DNA of 24,524 nucleotides from CAYMUB01 sp964393545 (GTDB taxonomy: Bacteria; Patescibacteriota; Microgenomatia; Daviesbacterales; UBA10151): contig CAYMUB010000060.1 of assembly GCA_964393545.1 (NCBI GenBank), positions 1 through 24,524 of the forward strand, given 5' to 3'. Below the pieces are notes generated by a model. That model saw nothing but the letters and a program-made list of their open reading frames with translations, had not been told where the DNA came from and searched no databases. Below, piece after piece: positions 13,876 to 20,120 of this stretch. Each line of letters opens with the position of its first letter. Positions within the stretch are counted from its first letter, which is position 1. The translations under genes and the position numbers were made by a program.

Positions 13876-14313
13876 TTTAGAAAGTTTCTCCTTTACCAAA
13901 CCACTTACTGTTCCCCCCTCTGCTTGACCTTTTACTCTACCCATGACCATCCCAATCACCTTACCCATATCAGAAATAGAAGTTGCTCCTACTTCATTTA
14001 TAGACTCTTGCACTATTTTAGTCAATTCCTCAGTTGAGAGTTGGACTGGAAGATAAGATTTTAAAACTACTTCTTCCATCTCTTCTTTTTGAGCTTGTTC
14101 TTCTCTACCCCCAGATCTAAAACCAGCTATAGCTTCTTTTCTTTTTTTAACCTCACGTTGTACAACAGATATTATATCTGCATCAGAAAGATTCTCTCCC
14201 TTGGCAATTTCAGCATTCTTTATTTCAGAAAGCAGAAGTCTTAAAGTTGAGACTCTAATCTCGTCCCTAGCAAGCTGAGCATTTTTTAAATCAGATTGAA
14301 GTTTAACCACCAT
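13873..14313 (-). CDS. yqeY: GatB/YqeY-domain protein
   Basis: A 146-aa free-standing YqeY domain, the helical tRNA-binding tail module otherwise fused to GatB. Visible family features: LARDEIRVSTLRLLLSEIKNAEI (14-36), VQREVKKRKEAIAGFRSGGRE (51-71) and a C-terminal repeat SDMGKVIGMVMGRVKGQAEGG. The biological role of single-domain YqeY is not established; a link to tRNA-dependent amidation or translation is inferred from the domain. It starts at ATG 14311-14313, overlapping the rpsU 3' end by 11 bp. The rpsU-yqeY pairing is common in bacteria and supports both calls. Its stop codon is donated by palindromic repeat copy C. Confidence 0.92.
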   Translation of the reverse strand: MVVKLQSDLKNAQLARDEIRVSTLRLLLSEIKNAEIAKGENLSDADIISVVQREVKKRKEAIAGFRSGGREEQAQKEEMEEVVLKSYLPVQLSTEELTKIVQESINEVGATSISDMGKVIGMVMGRVKGQAEGGTVSGLVKEKLSK

Positions 14314-14500
14314 ATCTTCTAGCTCTCATGATTTTGCGTCTTTTTTCAGCTAAATACTCTTGGCGGCGCTCCGAAGGTTTTTTATAGACTGATCTGTCTC
14401 TAATTTCCTGAACTAAACCTTCAGCCACCACTCTTTTCTGAAACTTTCTAATTACTGACTCTGTTGAATCACCTGGATTTGCTCTAACTACAATACTCAA
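14303..14500 (-). CDS. rpsU: 30S ribosomal protein S21
   Basis: A 65-aa, strongly basic small-subunit protein near the 3' end of 16S rRNA, implicated in mRNA binding at initiation. It has the family pattern VVRANPGDSTESVIRKFQKRV and a C-terminal RRQEYLAEKRRKIMRARR helix. The start is TTG (14498-14500), supported by a strong Shine-Dalgarno (GGAGG at 14511-14515 within AAGGAGGTG). No ATG or GTG occurs in a sensible place. It sits between hinT and yqeY, with an 11-bp overlap into yqeY. It is one of few genes in the window with a canonical ribosome-binding site. Confidence 0.94.
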   Translation of the reverse strand: MSIVVRANPGDSTESVIRKFQKRVVAEGLVQEIRDRSVYKKPSERRQEYLAEKRRKIMRARRYGG

Positions 14501-14508
14501 TTAAAAAA

Positions 14509-14517
14509 CACCTCCTT
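14509..14517 (-). promoter_or_regulatory. Strong Shine-Dalgarno of rpsU fixing a TTG start
   Basis: The minus strand reads AAGGAGGTG, nearly full complementarity to the 16S rRNA tail, 8 nt before TTG at 14498-14500. The cell therefore keeps anti-Shine-Dalgarno-dependent initiation alongside the leaderless starts seen elsewhere in the window. Confidence 0.75.
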
Positions 14518-14531
14518 TTTTATATTTAATA

Positions 14532-14864
14532 CTATACCATTTTTTTAATATTACCACCTAGTAAGTGAAAATGCAGATGAAGAACATGTTGAGCTTTACC
14601 TCCATTTACAACTACTCTGTATGCATTGTTTTTTAAATTATTATCTTCTACTAGTTTACTTGCAGCTAGGTAAATTTCTGCCAATAATTTTGAATGTTCA
14701 GCAGTAACATCAGAAATTGCTCCAATATGTATTTTTGGAACTATTAAAATATGTGTGTCCGCAGAAGGATTAATATCTGGAAAAGCAATTACCTGATCTG
14801 ATTCATAAACTATATTTGAAGGAATTTCTTTTGCTATAATCTTACAGAATATACAGCCTTCCAT
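14532..14864 (-). CDS. hinT: HIT-family nucleotide hydrolase/transferase (HinT-like)
   Basis: A 110-aa histidine-triad protein. CIFCKIIAKEIPSNIVYE (4-21) is the branch signature, IAFPDINPSADTHILIVPK (27-45) the core, and HLHFHLLGG (near 96-104) the catalytic HxHxH motif. HinT proteins hydrolyse purine nucleoside phosphoramidates and acyl-AMP adducts; the physiological substrate is unknown. It starts immediately after the tig stop (ATG 14862-14864, TAG 14865-14867) and precedes rpsU, so it is co-transcribed with protein-synthesis genes. Confidence 0.93.
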   Translation of the reverse strand: MEGCIFCKIIAKEIPSNIVYESDQVIAFPDINPSADTHILIVPKIHIGAISDVTAEHSKLLAEIYLAASKLVEDNNLKNNAYRVVVNGGKAQHVLHLHFHLLGGNIKKMV

Positions 14865-15935
14865 CTAACCTCCCACAATCTTTTTTAGAAGATCCAGAGT
14901 TCTGGTTTGTCTCAATGCATGACGAAGGTGTAACCTTGGTTCTTGAGAATCAAATTGTTTCTTGACTCTGGCGTCTTGAATTTTATCCACCTCAGCTTGC
15001 AGTTCTGCATCTGAAATTGTGACATTTTCCTGTCTGGCTATATCAGCCAAACCCAATTCCATTCTGACATTTTTTTCAGCCTGAGGTTTCCATTCATTTT
15101 TAATTTGATCTAAAGTTTTACCCTGCCCCTTTAAATAATCCTCCAACAGTAATCCCATATCAGCCACTCTTCTTTGCAAAGAAACCAGCATTCTGTTTAA
15201 TTCATCCTGAATTAAAATATCAGGTAACTCTACTGTGGTAATTTTCTCCACTTCCTGCAAAATTGCTTCTTCATAATCTAGCTCATTATTATATGAAACA
15301 TTGGCTTCTAAATCTTTTTTAATTTTATCCTTCAAATCAGCAACAGAAATAGCTCCCATAGCCTTAGCAAAAGCATCATCCATCTGATCTGCTTGACCAC
15401 CTTGAAAACTAATAGATCCTGCTTGCTTGCCCTCCGTAGCTTGCACGGAGGAGGGACTAGTCTGACTTACTGGATTCCTTGTCTTCCATCTTTTGAATAG
15501 ATCATCAACTGTCTTCTGAATTTCCTCATCTGTCACAGGTTTGACTTGAGGTCTTACGGCTTTAACTGCCTTATAATTTCCTACATTGACTTGTGGTCTG
15601 TTAGTCACTGTGGCTTTGAATTGTAATTGCTGTCCCTTGGTAAAAGAGATTAAATCATATCTTGGATAATCAATTGGGATAATATCTGTGCCTTTCAAAG
15701 ATTCTATTAAAAAATTAGGCATGGCAGTTTTTAGAACTTCATCCTGCAACCTTTGACCCAATTGCTGTTCCACCATGGGAAGCGGTGCTGTGCCTTTTCT
15801 AAAACCAGATAGCTCTACCTCTTGAGCCATCCTCTGTAAAGTTTGCTCCCAGGTTTGCTGCAAATCCACCCAAGGAACTGTTACAGAAACTTCAACAATC
15901 GATTTAGGCAGTTTAACAATATTTTTATTAATCAT
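14865..15935 (-). CDS. tig: Trigger factor lacking the PPIase domain
   Basis: A 356-aa ribosome-associated chaperone. The N-terminal ribosome-docking domain is complete, with the signature GFRKG at 44-48. The C-terminal SurA-like arm domain, from about residue 185 to the end, is also recognisable (DDAFAKAMG, LPDILIQDELNRMLVSLQRR, LLEDYLKGQGKTLDQIKNEW). Between them the FKBP-type prolyl isomerase domain of about 90 residues is absent. After VTDEEIQKTVDDLFKRWKTRNPV (134-156) only a linker of about 25 residues follows, containing a stub like the family's GGKAD segment (SFQGGQAD). A palindromic DNA repeat encodes residues 162-169 of that linker. It heads the tig-hinT-rpsU run and has its own promoter. 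Confidence 0.93.
   Translation of the reverse strand: MINKNIVKLPKSIVEVSVTVPWVDLQQTWEQTLQRMAQEVELSGFRKGTAPLPMVEQQLGQRLQDEVLKTAMPNFLIESLKGTDIIPIDYPRYDLISFTKGQQLQFKATVTNRPQVNVGNYKAVKAVRPQVKPVTDEEIQKTVDDLFKRWKTRNPVSQTSPSSVQATEGKQAGSISFQGGQADQMDDAFAKAMGAISVADLKDKIKKDLEANVSYNNELDYEEAILQEVEKITTVELPDILIQDELNRMLVSLQRRVADMGLLLEDYLKGQGKTLDQIKNEWKPQAEKNVRMELGLADIARQENVTISDAELQAEVDKIQDARVKKQFDSQEPRLHLRHALRQTRTLDLLKKIVGG
15431..15451. repeat. GC-rich palindrome inside tig coding sequence
   Basis: Arms CCTCCGT and ACGGAGG form a perfect 7-bp stem around a 7-nt loop (AGCTTGC). It sits in frame in tig and encodes SSVQATEG, exactly in the linker that replaces the PPIase domain. It is conspicuously GC-rich for this region and resembles a dispersed repeat type rather than ordinary coding sequence. 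Confidence 0.65.
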
Positions 15936-15946
15936 TCTAGCTTGCT

Positions 15947-15975
15947 AATGTACCAGAATCAGCCTTTAAAATCAA
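15947..15975 (-). promoter_or_regulatory. tig promoter
   Basis: TTGATT (15970-15975), a 17-bp spacer and TACATT (15947-15952) preceded by TGG, an extended -10. Eleven bases separate the -10 from the tig ATG, so the leader would be only a few nucleotides and without a Shine-Dalgarno. Confidence 0.55.
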
Positions 15976-15987
15976 TCAGAGGATGAA

Positions 15988-16278
15988 TTAGAATTTAAAC
16001 TGTACTTGCAAAGAAGCATCAAAAACCTTCGCCAGTCTTTTGAGAAAAGCTAAAGAGGGCATGGTTCTAGCATTTTCAACACGGGAAATAACAGATTGTT
16101 TGGTATTCATCCGTCTTGCAACTTCAGCCTGAGTTAAACCCTTTTCAAGCCGTGCCTTAATTAAGACTCTGGCAATTTCATATTCAAGTCTTGTTTCTTC
16201 TTGTGCTTCCTTGAAACCAGGCTGTTTAAATAATTCTTTTTCAAATTCCTCCCAGGTCATGTAATCTTGTTTTCTCAT
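15988..16278 (-). CDS. XRE-family antitoxin (HigA-like)
   Basis: 96 aa. The C-terminal 60 residues are a Cro/CI helix-turn-helix: RLEKGLTQAEVARRMNTKQSVISRVENARTMPSLAFLKRLAKVF, with TQAEVA as helix 2 and QSVISRVE as the recognition helix. The N-terminal part (MTWEEFEKELFKQPGFKEAQEE) is the typical extension of HigA-type antitoxins that wraps the toxin. It lies 58 bp downstream of a HigB/Gp49-type toxin, the toxin-first order of hig modules. It neutralises the toxin and very likely represses the operon. It has a second, dedicated promoter (16300-16328) and a GGGAG ribosome-binding site close to its ATG. Confidence 0.9.
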   Translation of the reverse strand: MRKQDYMTWEEFEKELFKQPGFKEAQEETRLEYEIARVLIKARLEKGLTQAEVARRMNTKQSVISRVENARTMPSLAFLKRLAKVFDASLQVQFKF

Positions 16279-16299
16279 AATATCTCCCTTACAGATAGA

Positions 16300-16328
16300 A
16301 TAATATCACAGTTCTGCTATAATCGCAA
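16300..16328 (-). promoter_or_regulatory. Internal antitoxin promoter with overlapping inverted repeat
   Basis: TTGCGA (16323-16328), 17 bp, TATTAT (16300-16305), between toxin stop and antitoxin start. The predicted leader is about 15 nt and carries AAGGGAG before the ATG. An inverted repeat, AATCG (16321-16325) and CGATT (16333-16337), overlaps the -35 and could be an operator. Confidence 0.6.
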
Positions 16329-16336
16329 GATACGAT

Positions 16337-16687
16337 TTATTGCCTTGTTCTGAATTCAGCTAGTCTATCTTCTGCTACTTTTATTTCTTTCGGCGGTGTT
16401 TTATCCTTTTTCTTTTTGAATCCATGAAGAAGTAAAAAGTTTTTACCGGAGATTGCGATATAAAAAATCCTAATACTATCTCCTCCTACAATCCTTAATT
16501 CCCAAAGCTCCGTACCTGTTAGTTTCTTTACATGAGGTAAACCCAGACGAATACCAAATTCTTTAAGTAATTTAATGCTATCCTCAACTTTTGACTTTGC
16601 TTTTACCTCTAAACTCAATATAAATTCACGTACCGGAACATCTCCTGTAGGAGTTTTATATAAAATCACATTCCATTGTTCTTCCAT
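16337..16687 (-). CDS. RelE/HigB-type toxin (phage Gp49-like family)
   Basis: 116 aa. The features match the Gp49/HigB-like branch of the RelE superfamily: an N-terminal strand (WNVILYKTPTGDVPVREFILSL), a helical pair with LLKEFGIRLGLPHVKKL, LWELRI near 62-67, then RIFYIAISGKNFLLLHGFKKKKDKTPPKEIKVAEDR with the family's basic catalytic strand. These toxins cleave mRNA, usually in the ribosome. The antitoxin follows on the same strand. The ATG (16685-16687) lies 6 nt after an extended -10, so the toxin is predicted to be leaderless. Whether the pair is active cannot be told from sequence, but no key segment looks lost. Confidence 0.9.
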   Translation of the reverse strand: MEEQWNVILYKTPTGDVPVREFILSLEVKAKSKVEDSIKLLKEFGIRLGLPHVKKLTGTELWELRIVGGDSIRIFYIAISGKNFLLLHGFKKKKDKTPPKEIKVAEDRLAEFRTRQ

Positions 16688-16693
16688 GGTCTA

Positions 16694-16699
16694 AATATA
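16694..16699 (-). promoter_or_regulatory. Toxin-antitoxin operon -10 box, leaderless
   Basis: The minus strand reads TGA-TATATT, an extended -10, followed by six bases (TAGACC) and the toxin ATG. The hexamer 17 bp upstream (CAATTC) is a poor -35, as expected if the TG extension compensates. Confidence 0.5.
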
Positions 16700-16770
16700 T
16701 CACACAGAAATATTATGAATTGTTCTAATGTCTTAAAAAGTATTTAAAATCAACAACAGGACGACTTGGG

Positions 16771-17262
16771 TTATTTTGAAAGCGGACCATAAGGCGTACT
16801 CTTTACAGCAACTCCACTATATATACTTATTGCCGGCAATGCCGCCAAAGGACCTTGGCCTCTCTTCTTATTCGCATTCTCAAGACCACCTTGATATATT
16901 ATTACTCTCGATTCGCCTATTCCAACCTTAACCTCAGTCCGCTTACCCTCAATCATTGAATCTATATTGTACATTCTTCTCCTAACATCCTGAGGAAGTG
17001 CCGCTACTCCAAAGTTCTCTGCATTTACCGCATTTACTGACACTGTGATTGTCTTCTTACTATCTGGATCAAACACTTCAACTCCAATTCCTGCACCTAT
17101 TTGAATCACTTCATGTGATTTCAAAGTTGCCAAAGCCAGTAGACCTAGCCCAGCTGCTTGAAGAAACTTTCTTCTTGCTGGGTTTTCAGGACCAGCACTT
17201 ACTTCCGTTCCCGAGGTTTCTAAACCAGCAGAACTATCTTGTGGTTTTGCTAACTCAGTCAT
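16771..17262 (-). CDS. Unknown exported protein with RR-type signal or anchor
   Basis: 163 aa, no family recognised. A hydrophilic 29-residue N-terminus leads to RRKFLQ (30-35) and a hydrophobic stretch (AAGLGLLALATL, 36-47), a layout like a twin-arginine signal. The length of the n-region and the absence of a clear AxA site leave a signal anchor possible. The rest (51-163) is beta-rich with VEVFDPDSKKTITVSVNAVNAE and RTEVKVGIGESRVIIYQGG, and lacks cysteines. It is a single gene, upstream of and separate from the toxin-antitoxin pair. The ATG at 17260-17262 lies 6 nt after a TACTAT -10 box. Function is not inferred. Confidence 0.75.
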   Translation of the reverse strand: MTELAKPQDSSAGLETSGTEVSAGPENPARRKFLQAAGLGLLALATLKSHEVIQIGAGIGVEVFDPDSKKTITVSVNAVNAENFGVAALPQDVRRRMYNIDSMIEGKRTEVKVGIGESRVIIYQGGLENANKKRGQGPLAALPAISIYSGVAVKSTPYGPLSK

Positions 17263-17268
17263 ATACTG

Positions 17269-17296
17269 ATAGTAACAGATGTTAAAAAAAAAGCAA
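17269..17296 (-). promoter_or_regulatory. Promoter of the RR-motif protein, leaderless
   Basis: TTGCTT (17291-17296), a 16-bp T-rich spacer ending TGT, then TACTAT (17269-17274) and six bases to the ATG at 17262. The spacing to the start codon equals that of dgkA, glyA and ybaB. Confidence 0.55.
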
Positions 17297-17348
17297 GACC
17301 CTATAGTTAAGAATCGATAATAATTACTGGTCGGGATAGTTAATCTGT

Positions 17349-17354
17349 TATACT
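17349..17354 (+). promoter_or_regulatory. Candidate -10 box of the 37-aa membrane ORF
   Basis: TATACT on the plus strand, 17 nt before the ATG at 17372. TTACTG at 17324-17329 is a possible but weak and distant -35. The leader would be about 10 nt without a Shine-Dalgarno. This supports transcription of the small ORF only modestly. Confidence 0.35.
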
Positions 17355-17371
17355 ATTTTCAGTTGATTAAT

Positions 17372-17485
17372 ATGGATAATGCATCTTTTGCCTGGATAAT
17401 GTTTTATATTGCGGCTATTCTCTTAGGCATTTTCCTTACTCTCATGTACATTGCTACCAAAAAATCTAACAAAAAATCCCGTTAA
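17372..17485 (+). CDS. Small single-pass membrane protein, 37 aa
   Basis: The ORF starts MDNASFAWIMFYIAAILLG, continues to an LMYIATKK boundary and ends in a basic tail (KKSNKKSR). One hydrophobic helix of about 20 residues followed by Lys/Arg-rich residues gives a classic N-out, C-in topology by the positive-inside rule. No family is recognised. It converges on proS with shared stop codons (its TAA at 17483-17485 overlaps the proS TAA at 17482-17484). A TATACT box lies upstream. Short hydrophobic ORFs can occur by chance in AT-rich DNA, but the clean topology and its snug fit between two genes favour a real gene. Confidence 0.6.
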   Translation: MDNASFAWIMFYIAAILLGIFLTLMYIATKKSNKKSR

Positions 17486-19203
17486 ATTGTTGAAGTTAAA
17501 ATGCTGATTAATTGCTCCAAGGTTTTAAATTGAGTTTCTTTTTCTGCTCTTTTTTTAACTTCTATCTTATCTGTAGTTTTTCTGGAGATAACTATTCTGT
17601 AAGGAATTCCTATTAAATCTGCGTCCGCGAATTTAGCTCCAGCAGAAACCCCAACCCTATCATCGAATAGGGGTTCAATCCCTTCTACTTGCAATAATCT
17701 ATAAATCTTCTCTGCCTCGCTCCTCACTGAAGAATCATCCAAATCCAGCCCAACTAGATGAACTGCGTAAGGCGCAACACTTTCAGGCCAGATAATGCCT
17801 TTTTCATCATGAGATACTTCCACAATAGTTGCCAAACTCCTGGCCAGCCCAATCCCATAACAACCCATGTAGTAAGGCTGAGGTTTACCATCCTTATCTA
17901 TAAAATTTGCATCTTTCATTTTGGTAGAATAGTGAAGACCTAATTGGAAAATATTCCCCACTTCAATACCTTTTTTTTCAGTAAGAGACCCACTGCCATC
18001 TGGGGCCATAAACCCTTCTTTTGCCAAAGCTATATCCGCGACTTGATCTCCTGTAAAATCTCTACCCATATTAATATTTAGTAAATCCTTATGTTTTTTA
18101 TTTGCTCCGCCATAAGCATTTTTGATAGTAGATAAAGAGTCATCAACTACTACAACTAGTTCTACATCTTTTTCAACTATTTCCTTTATTCCCACAGGTG
18201 AAATAAAACCTGGTTCTGAGTGAATTTTTCCTCTTATCTCTTCTTCTGTGGCATGACGCAATTGGTAAGATTTGATAACATGTTTTAATTTAATCTCATT
18301 AACATCATAATCTCCTCTGATGATGGCTAGAATAAATCTGTTTTTTTCATCCACAAATAACACATCTTTAATCTGTTGCCATAAAGGTAAATTATGAAAC
18401 TTTGCCCCATCTTCCATAGTTGTTCCTCTGACAGCTTCTACTTCTTGTAAAGGTTTTTCTTGCTCATCCACATTTTTCCTGTCTGGAACAAATTTGGCTA
18501 TGTCTTCATGCGCTGAGTAATTTAAATCAGAATTTATTAAAAATCTGCTTTCCCCTGCTGCTGATTCCACTACAAATTCATGGCAATATTCTCCTCCAAT
18601 ATAACCATTATCAGATTCCACAACTATAGTTTGCAGTCCCAGGCTTTTGAAAATATCAAGATAAGTCTTCCTCATATTTTCATACTCTTTTTTAAAATCT
18701 TCCTCAGTTGAGTGAAAAGAGTATGCGTCTTTCATCACAAATTCCCTAAGTCTTAGAAGTCCACCCCTGGCCCTTATTTCATCTCTAAATTTAACTGAGA
18801 ATTGATATAAATTAAAAGGCAAATCTTTATAGCTGATTTGGAATTTCCTAACTAAATCAACCAACATCTCCTCTGCAGTTCCCCCCAACACAAATTCCAT
18901 TTCATTCCTGTCTTTAATACTCATCAGTTCAAACCCAACTGATGAGGTTCTATTTGTTTCTTTCCAAAGTTCTTTGGGATGCAGTATTGGAGTGATTAAT
19001 TCCTGAGCCCCAGCTTGATCCATTTTTTCTTTGATAATGTTTTGAATTTTTTGCTGGACTCTAATTCCTAAAGGCAGTAGATAATACCTGCCTGCTGTAG
19101 ATTCTCTGATAAAACCTGCTCTATAAAGCAGCTTGTGAGAAATCAAACTTGCATCTTTGGGAGTATCTTTAATTGTCTTTCCAAAAAGTTTTGAATATAA
19201 CAT
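17482..19203 (-). CDS. proS: Prolyl-tRNA synthetase (bacterial type)
   Basis: A 573-aa class II synthetase of the long bacterial form. Motif 2 is FRDEIRARGGLLRLREFVMKDAYSFH (from about residue 138), and motif 3 is GCYGIGLARSLATIVE near 447. Between them lies the editing (INS/YbaK-like) insertion, roughly residues 225-385, so mischarged Ala-tRNA-Pro can probably be corrected. The TAEEML motif replaces the usual TAEEVIT. A C-terminal anticodon-binding domain follows (VHLVGLDLD to IVISRKTTDKIEVKKR). The ATG at 19201-19203 gives the normal N-terminus (MLYSKLFGKTIKD). It converges with the 37-aa ORF, sharing 4 bp. Confidence 0.96.
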   Translation of the reverse strand: MLYSKLFGKTIKDTPKDASLISHKLLYRAGFIRESTAGRYYLLPLGIRVQQKIQNIIKEKMDQAGAQELITPILHPKELWKETNRTSSVGFELMSIKDRNEMEFVLGGTAEEMLVDLVRKFQISYKDLPFNLYQFSVKFRDEIRARGGLLRLREFVMKDAYSFHSTEEDFKKEYENMRKTYLDIFKSLGLQTIVVESDNGYIGGEYCHEFVVESAAGESRFLINSDLNYSAHEDIAKFVPDRKNVDEQEKPLQEVEAVRGTTMEDGAKFHNLPLWQQIKDVLFVDEKNRFILAIIRGDYDVNEIKLKHVIKSYQLRHATEEEIRGKIHSEPGFISPVGIKEIVEKDVELVVVVDDSLSTIKNAYGGANKKHKDLLNINMGRDFTGDQVADIALAKEGFMAPDGSGSLTEKKGIEVGNIFQLGLHYSTKMKDANFIDKDGKPQPYYMGCYGIGLARSLATIVEVSHDEKGIIWPESVAPYAVHLVGLDLDDSSVRSEAEKIYRLLQVEGIEPLFDDRVGVSAGAKFADADLIGIPYRIVISRKTTDKIEVKKRAEKETQFKTLEQLISILTSTI

Positions 19204-19213
19204 AGACTTTTTA

Positions 19214-19243
19214 AGGATACTCTATTTAGGTTAAGCTTGGCAA
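19214..19243 (-). promoter_or_regulatory. Possible proS promoter
   Basis: TTGCCA (19238-19243), an 18-bp spacer and TATCCT (19214-19219) on the minus strand, ten bases before the ATG. The -35 is good and the -10 mediocre. It lies in the 45-bp gap after the DUF5667-type gene. Confidence 0.35.
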
Positions 19244-19248
19244 ACTCG

Positions 19249-20085
19249 CTAATCTTTTTTAGAGGATTTGTTATTCTTTTTCCTATTACCATCTTCATTT
19301 TCCACTTTTCTATTTCTTTTATCCGTATGATTATCATCATTTTGTGAAGAGGCTCTTAGTTTATCCTTGATCTCCTTTAACTTCTCTCTAGCATCTTCTA
19401 TATCTTTTTGTTTCTCGCCATCTTCTCTACGACTAGGAACTGGTGTAACAGTTGGTTGATGAGTTGGTATTGGAGTTGTTTGAGCTATAGCTGCAGGAGT
19501 TGGACTGCTATGAGCATTCGTAGTTTGTCCACCATCTGGTAAAGGAGTGGGCTTAGAAGTTGGTAGCGGAGCAGTAGTGGTGGTTGGTTGGAGAGTTGGG
19601 TGAGGAGTAGGTTGATTTGTAGGTCTTGTTGAAGGTAGAACAGCAACTTTGGGCAAAGCAGTAACTTCAGGTTGTGGTGTTGGTGAGACAGTGGTAACTT
19701 GCTGTAAACCTTGATCATATTTTTCAATAGAAGTTGAGAGTTGTTCAACCAACTTAGCTTTTTCAATTGGATCACTAACCTGAGCAATCTGACTGGCTGC
19801 TATATTTGTTTGTTCAACTAATTCATTTAAAGCATCAGTCCCCTTTTTACCTTGAGCTAACAATGTTTTAACTTCTGTAAATCTCCTGTCAGACCTGGCA
19901 GCAGAAAACCAGACTTTACTCGTTGGGTTAATAGAAGCAACTGCAAATATGATATCCTCCAAAGCTCTTTTTATTGGATAAGTTGCATCTCCGGGAACTG
20001 CGTTATTAGAAATCACAGCCAAAGCAGCTGGAGGAAAAAGCACTAAAGCCAGAATTAAACTAATTATACTGAGCAGTCGAACCAC
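19249..20085 (-). CDS. Secreted DUF5667-type protein with Pro/Thr-rich linker
   Basis: 278 aa. The N-terminal signal peptide (LLSIISLILALVLFPPAALA, 4-23) probably ends after ALA. Residues 27-125 match the helical DUF5667 pattern, PGDATYPIKRALEDI then SAARSDRRFTEVKTLLAQGK, common in CPR, Chloroflexi and Actinobacteria. A low-complexity Pro/Thr/Gln stretch (about 133-220) looks like an extended cell-surface linker, followed by a highly charged helix (EDAREKLKEIKDKLRA) and a Lys/Asn/Asp-rich tail. Function is unknown; a surface or periplasm-like location is inferred. The start is GTG (20083-20085). The out-of-frame ATG two bases upstream is rejected because the GTG keeps the reading frame and lies 6 nt after a TATACT box. 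Confidence 0.85.
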   Translation of the reverse strand: MVRLLSIISLILALVLFPPAALAVISNNAVPGDATYPIKRALEDIIFAVASINPTSKVWFSAARSDRRFTEVKTLLAQGKKGTDALNELVEQTNIAASQIAQVSDPIEKAKLVEQLSTSIEKYDQGLQQVTTVSPTPQPEVTALPKVAVLPSTRPTNQPTPHPTLQPTTTTAPLPTSKPTPLPDGGQTTNAHSSPTPAAIAQTTPIPTHQPTVTPVPSRREDGEKQKDIEDAREKLKEIKDKLRASSQNDDNHTDKRNRKVENEDGNRKKNNKSSKKD

Positions 20086-20091
20086 ATAATC

Positions 20092-20120
20092 AGTATACTA
20101 TTTTTGAATTAGTTTGCTAA
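20092..20120 (-). promoter_or_regulatory. Promoter of the DUF5667-type gene, leaderless, inside the 3' end of rseP
   Basis: TTAGCA (20115-20120), 17 bp, TATACT (20092-20097), then six bases to the GTG start. The -35 and spacer fall within the last codons of rseP, so the gene has its own transcript as well as possible read-through. Confidence 0.62.

Noticed and set aside
19430..19690. Tandem or CRISPR-like repeats from recurrent GTTGG/GGAGTTGG motifs
   Set aside because: Units are irregular and explained by the Pro/Thr-rich coding sequence; no constant spacer length.
19485..19787. Minus-strand open frame of about 100 aa inside the DUF5667-type gene
   Set aside because: It is an alternate frame of the Pro/Thr-rich repeat region and gives a Leu-rich product; the main frame has the signal peptide and domain.
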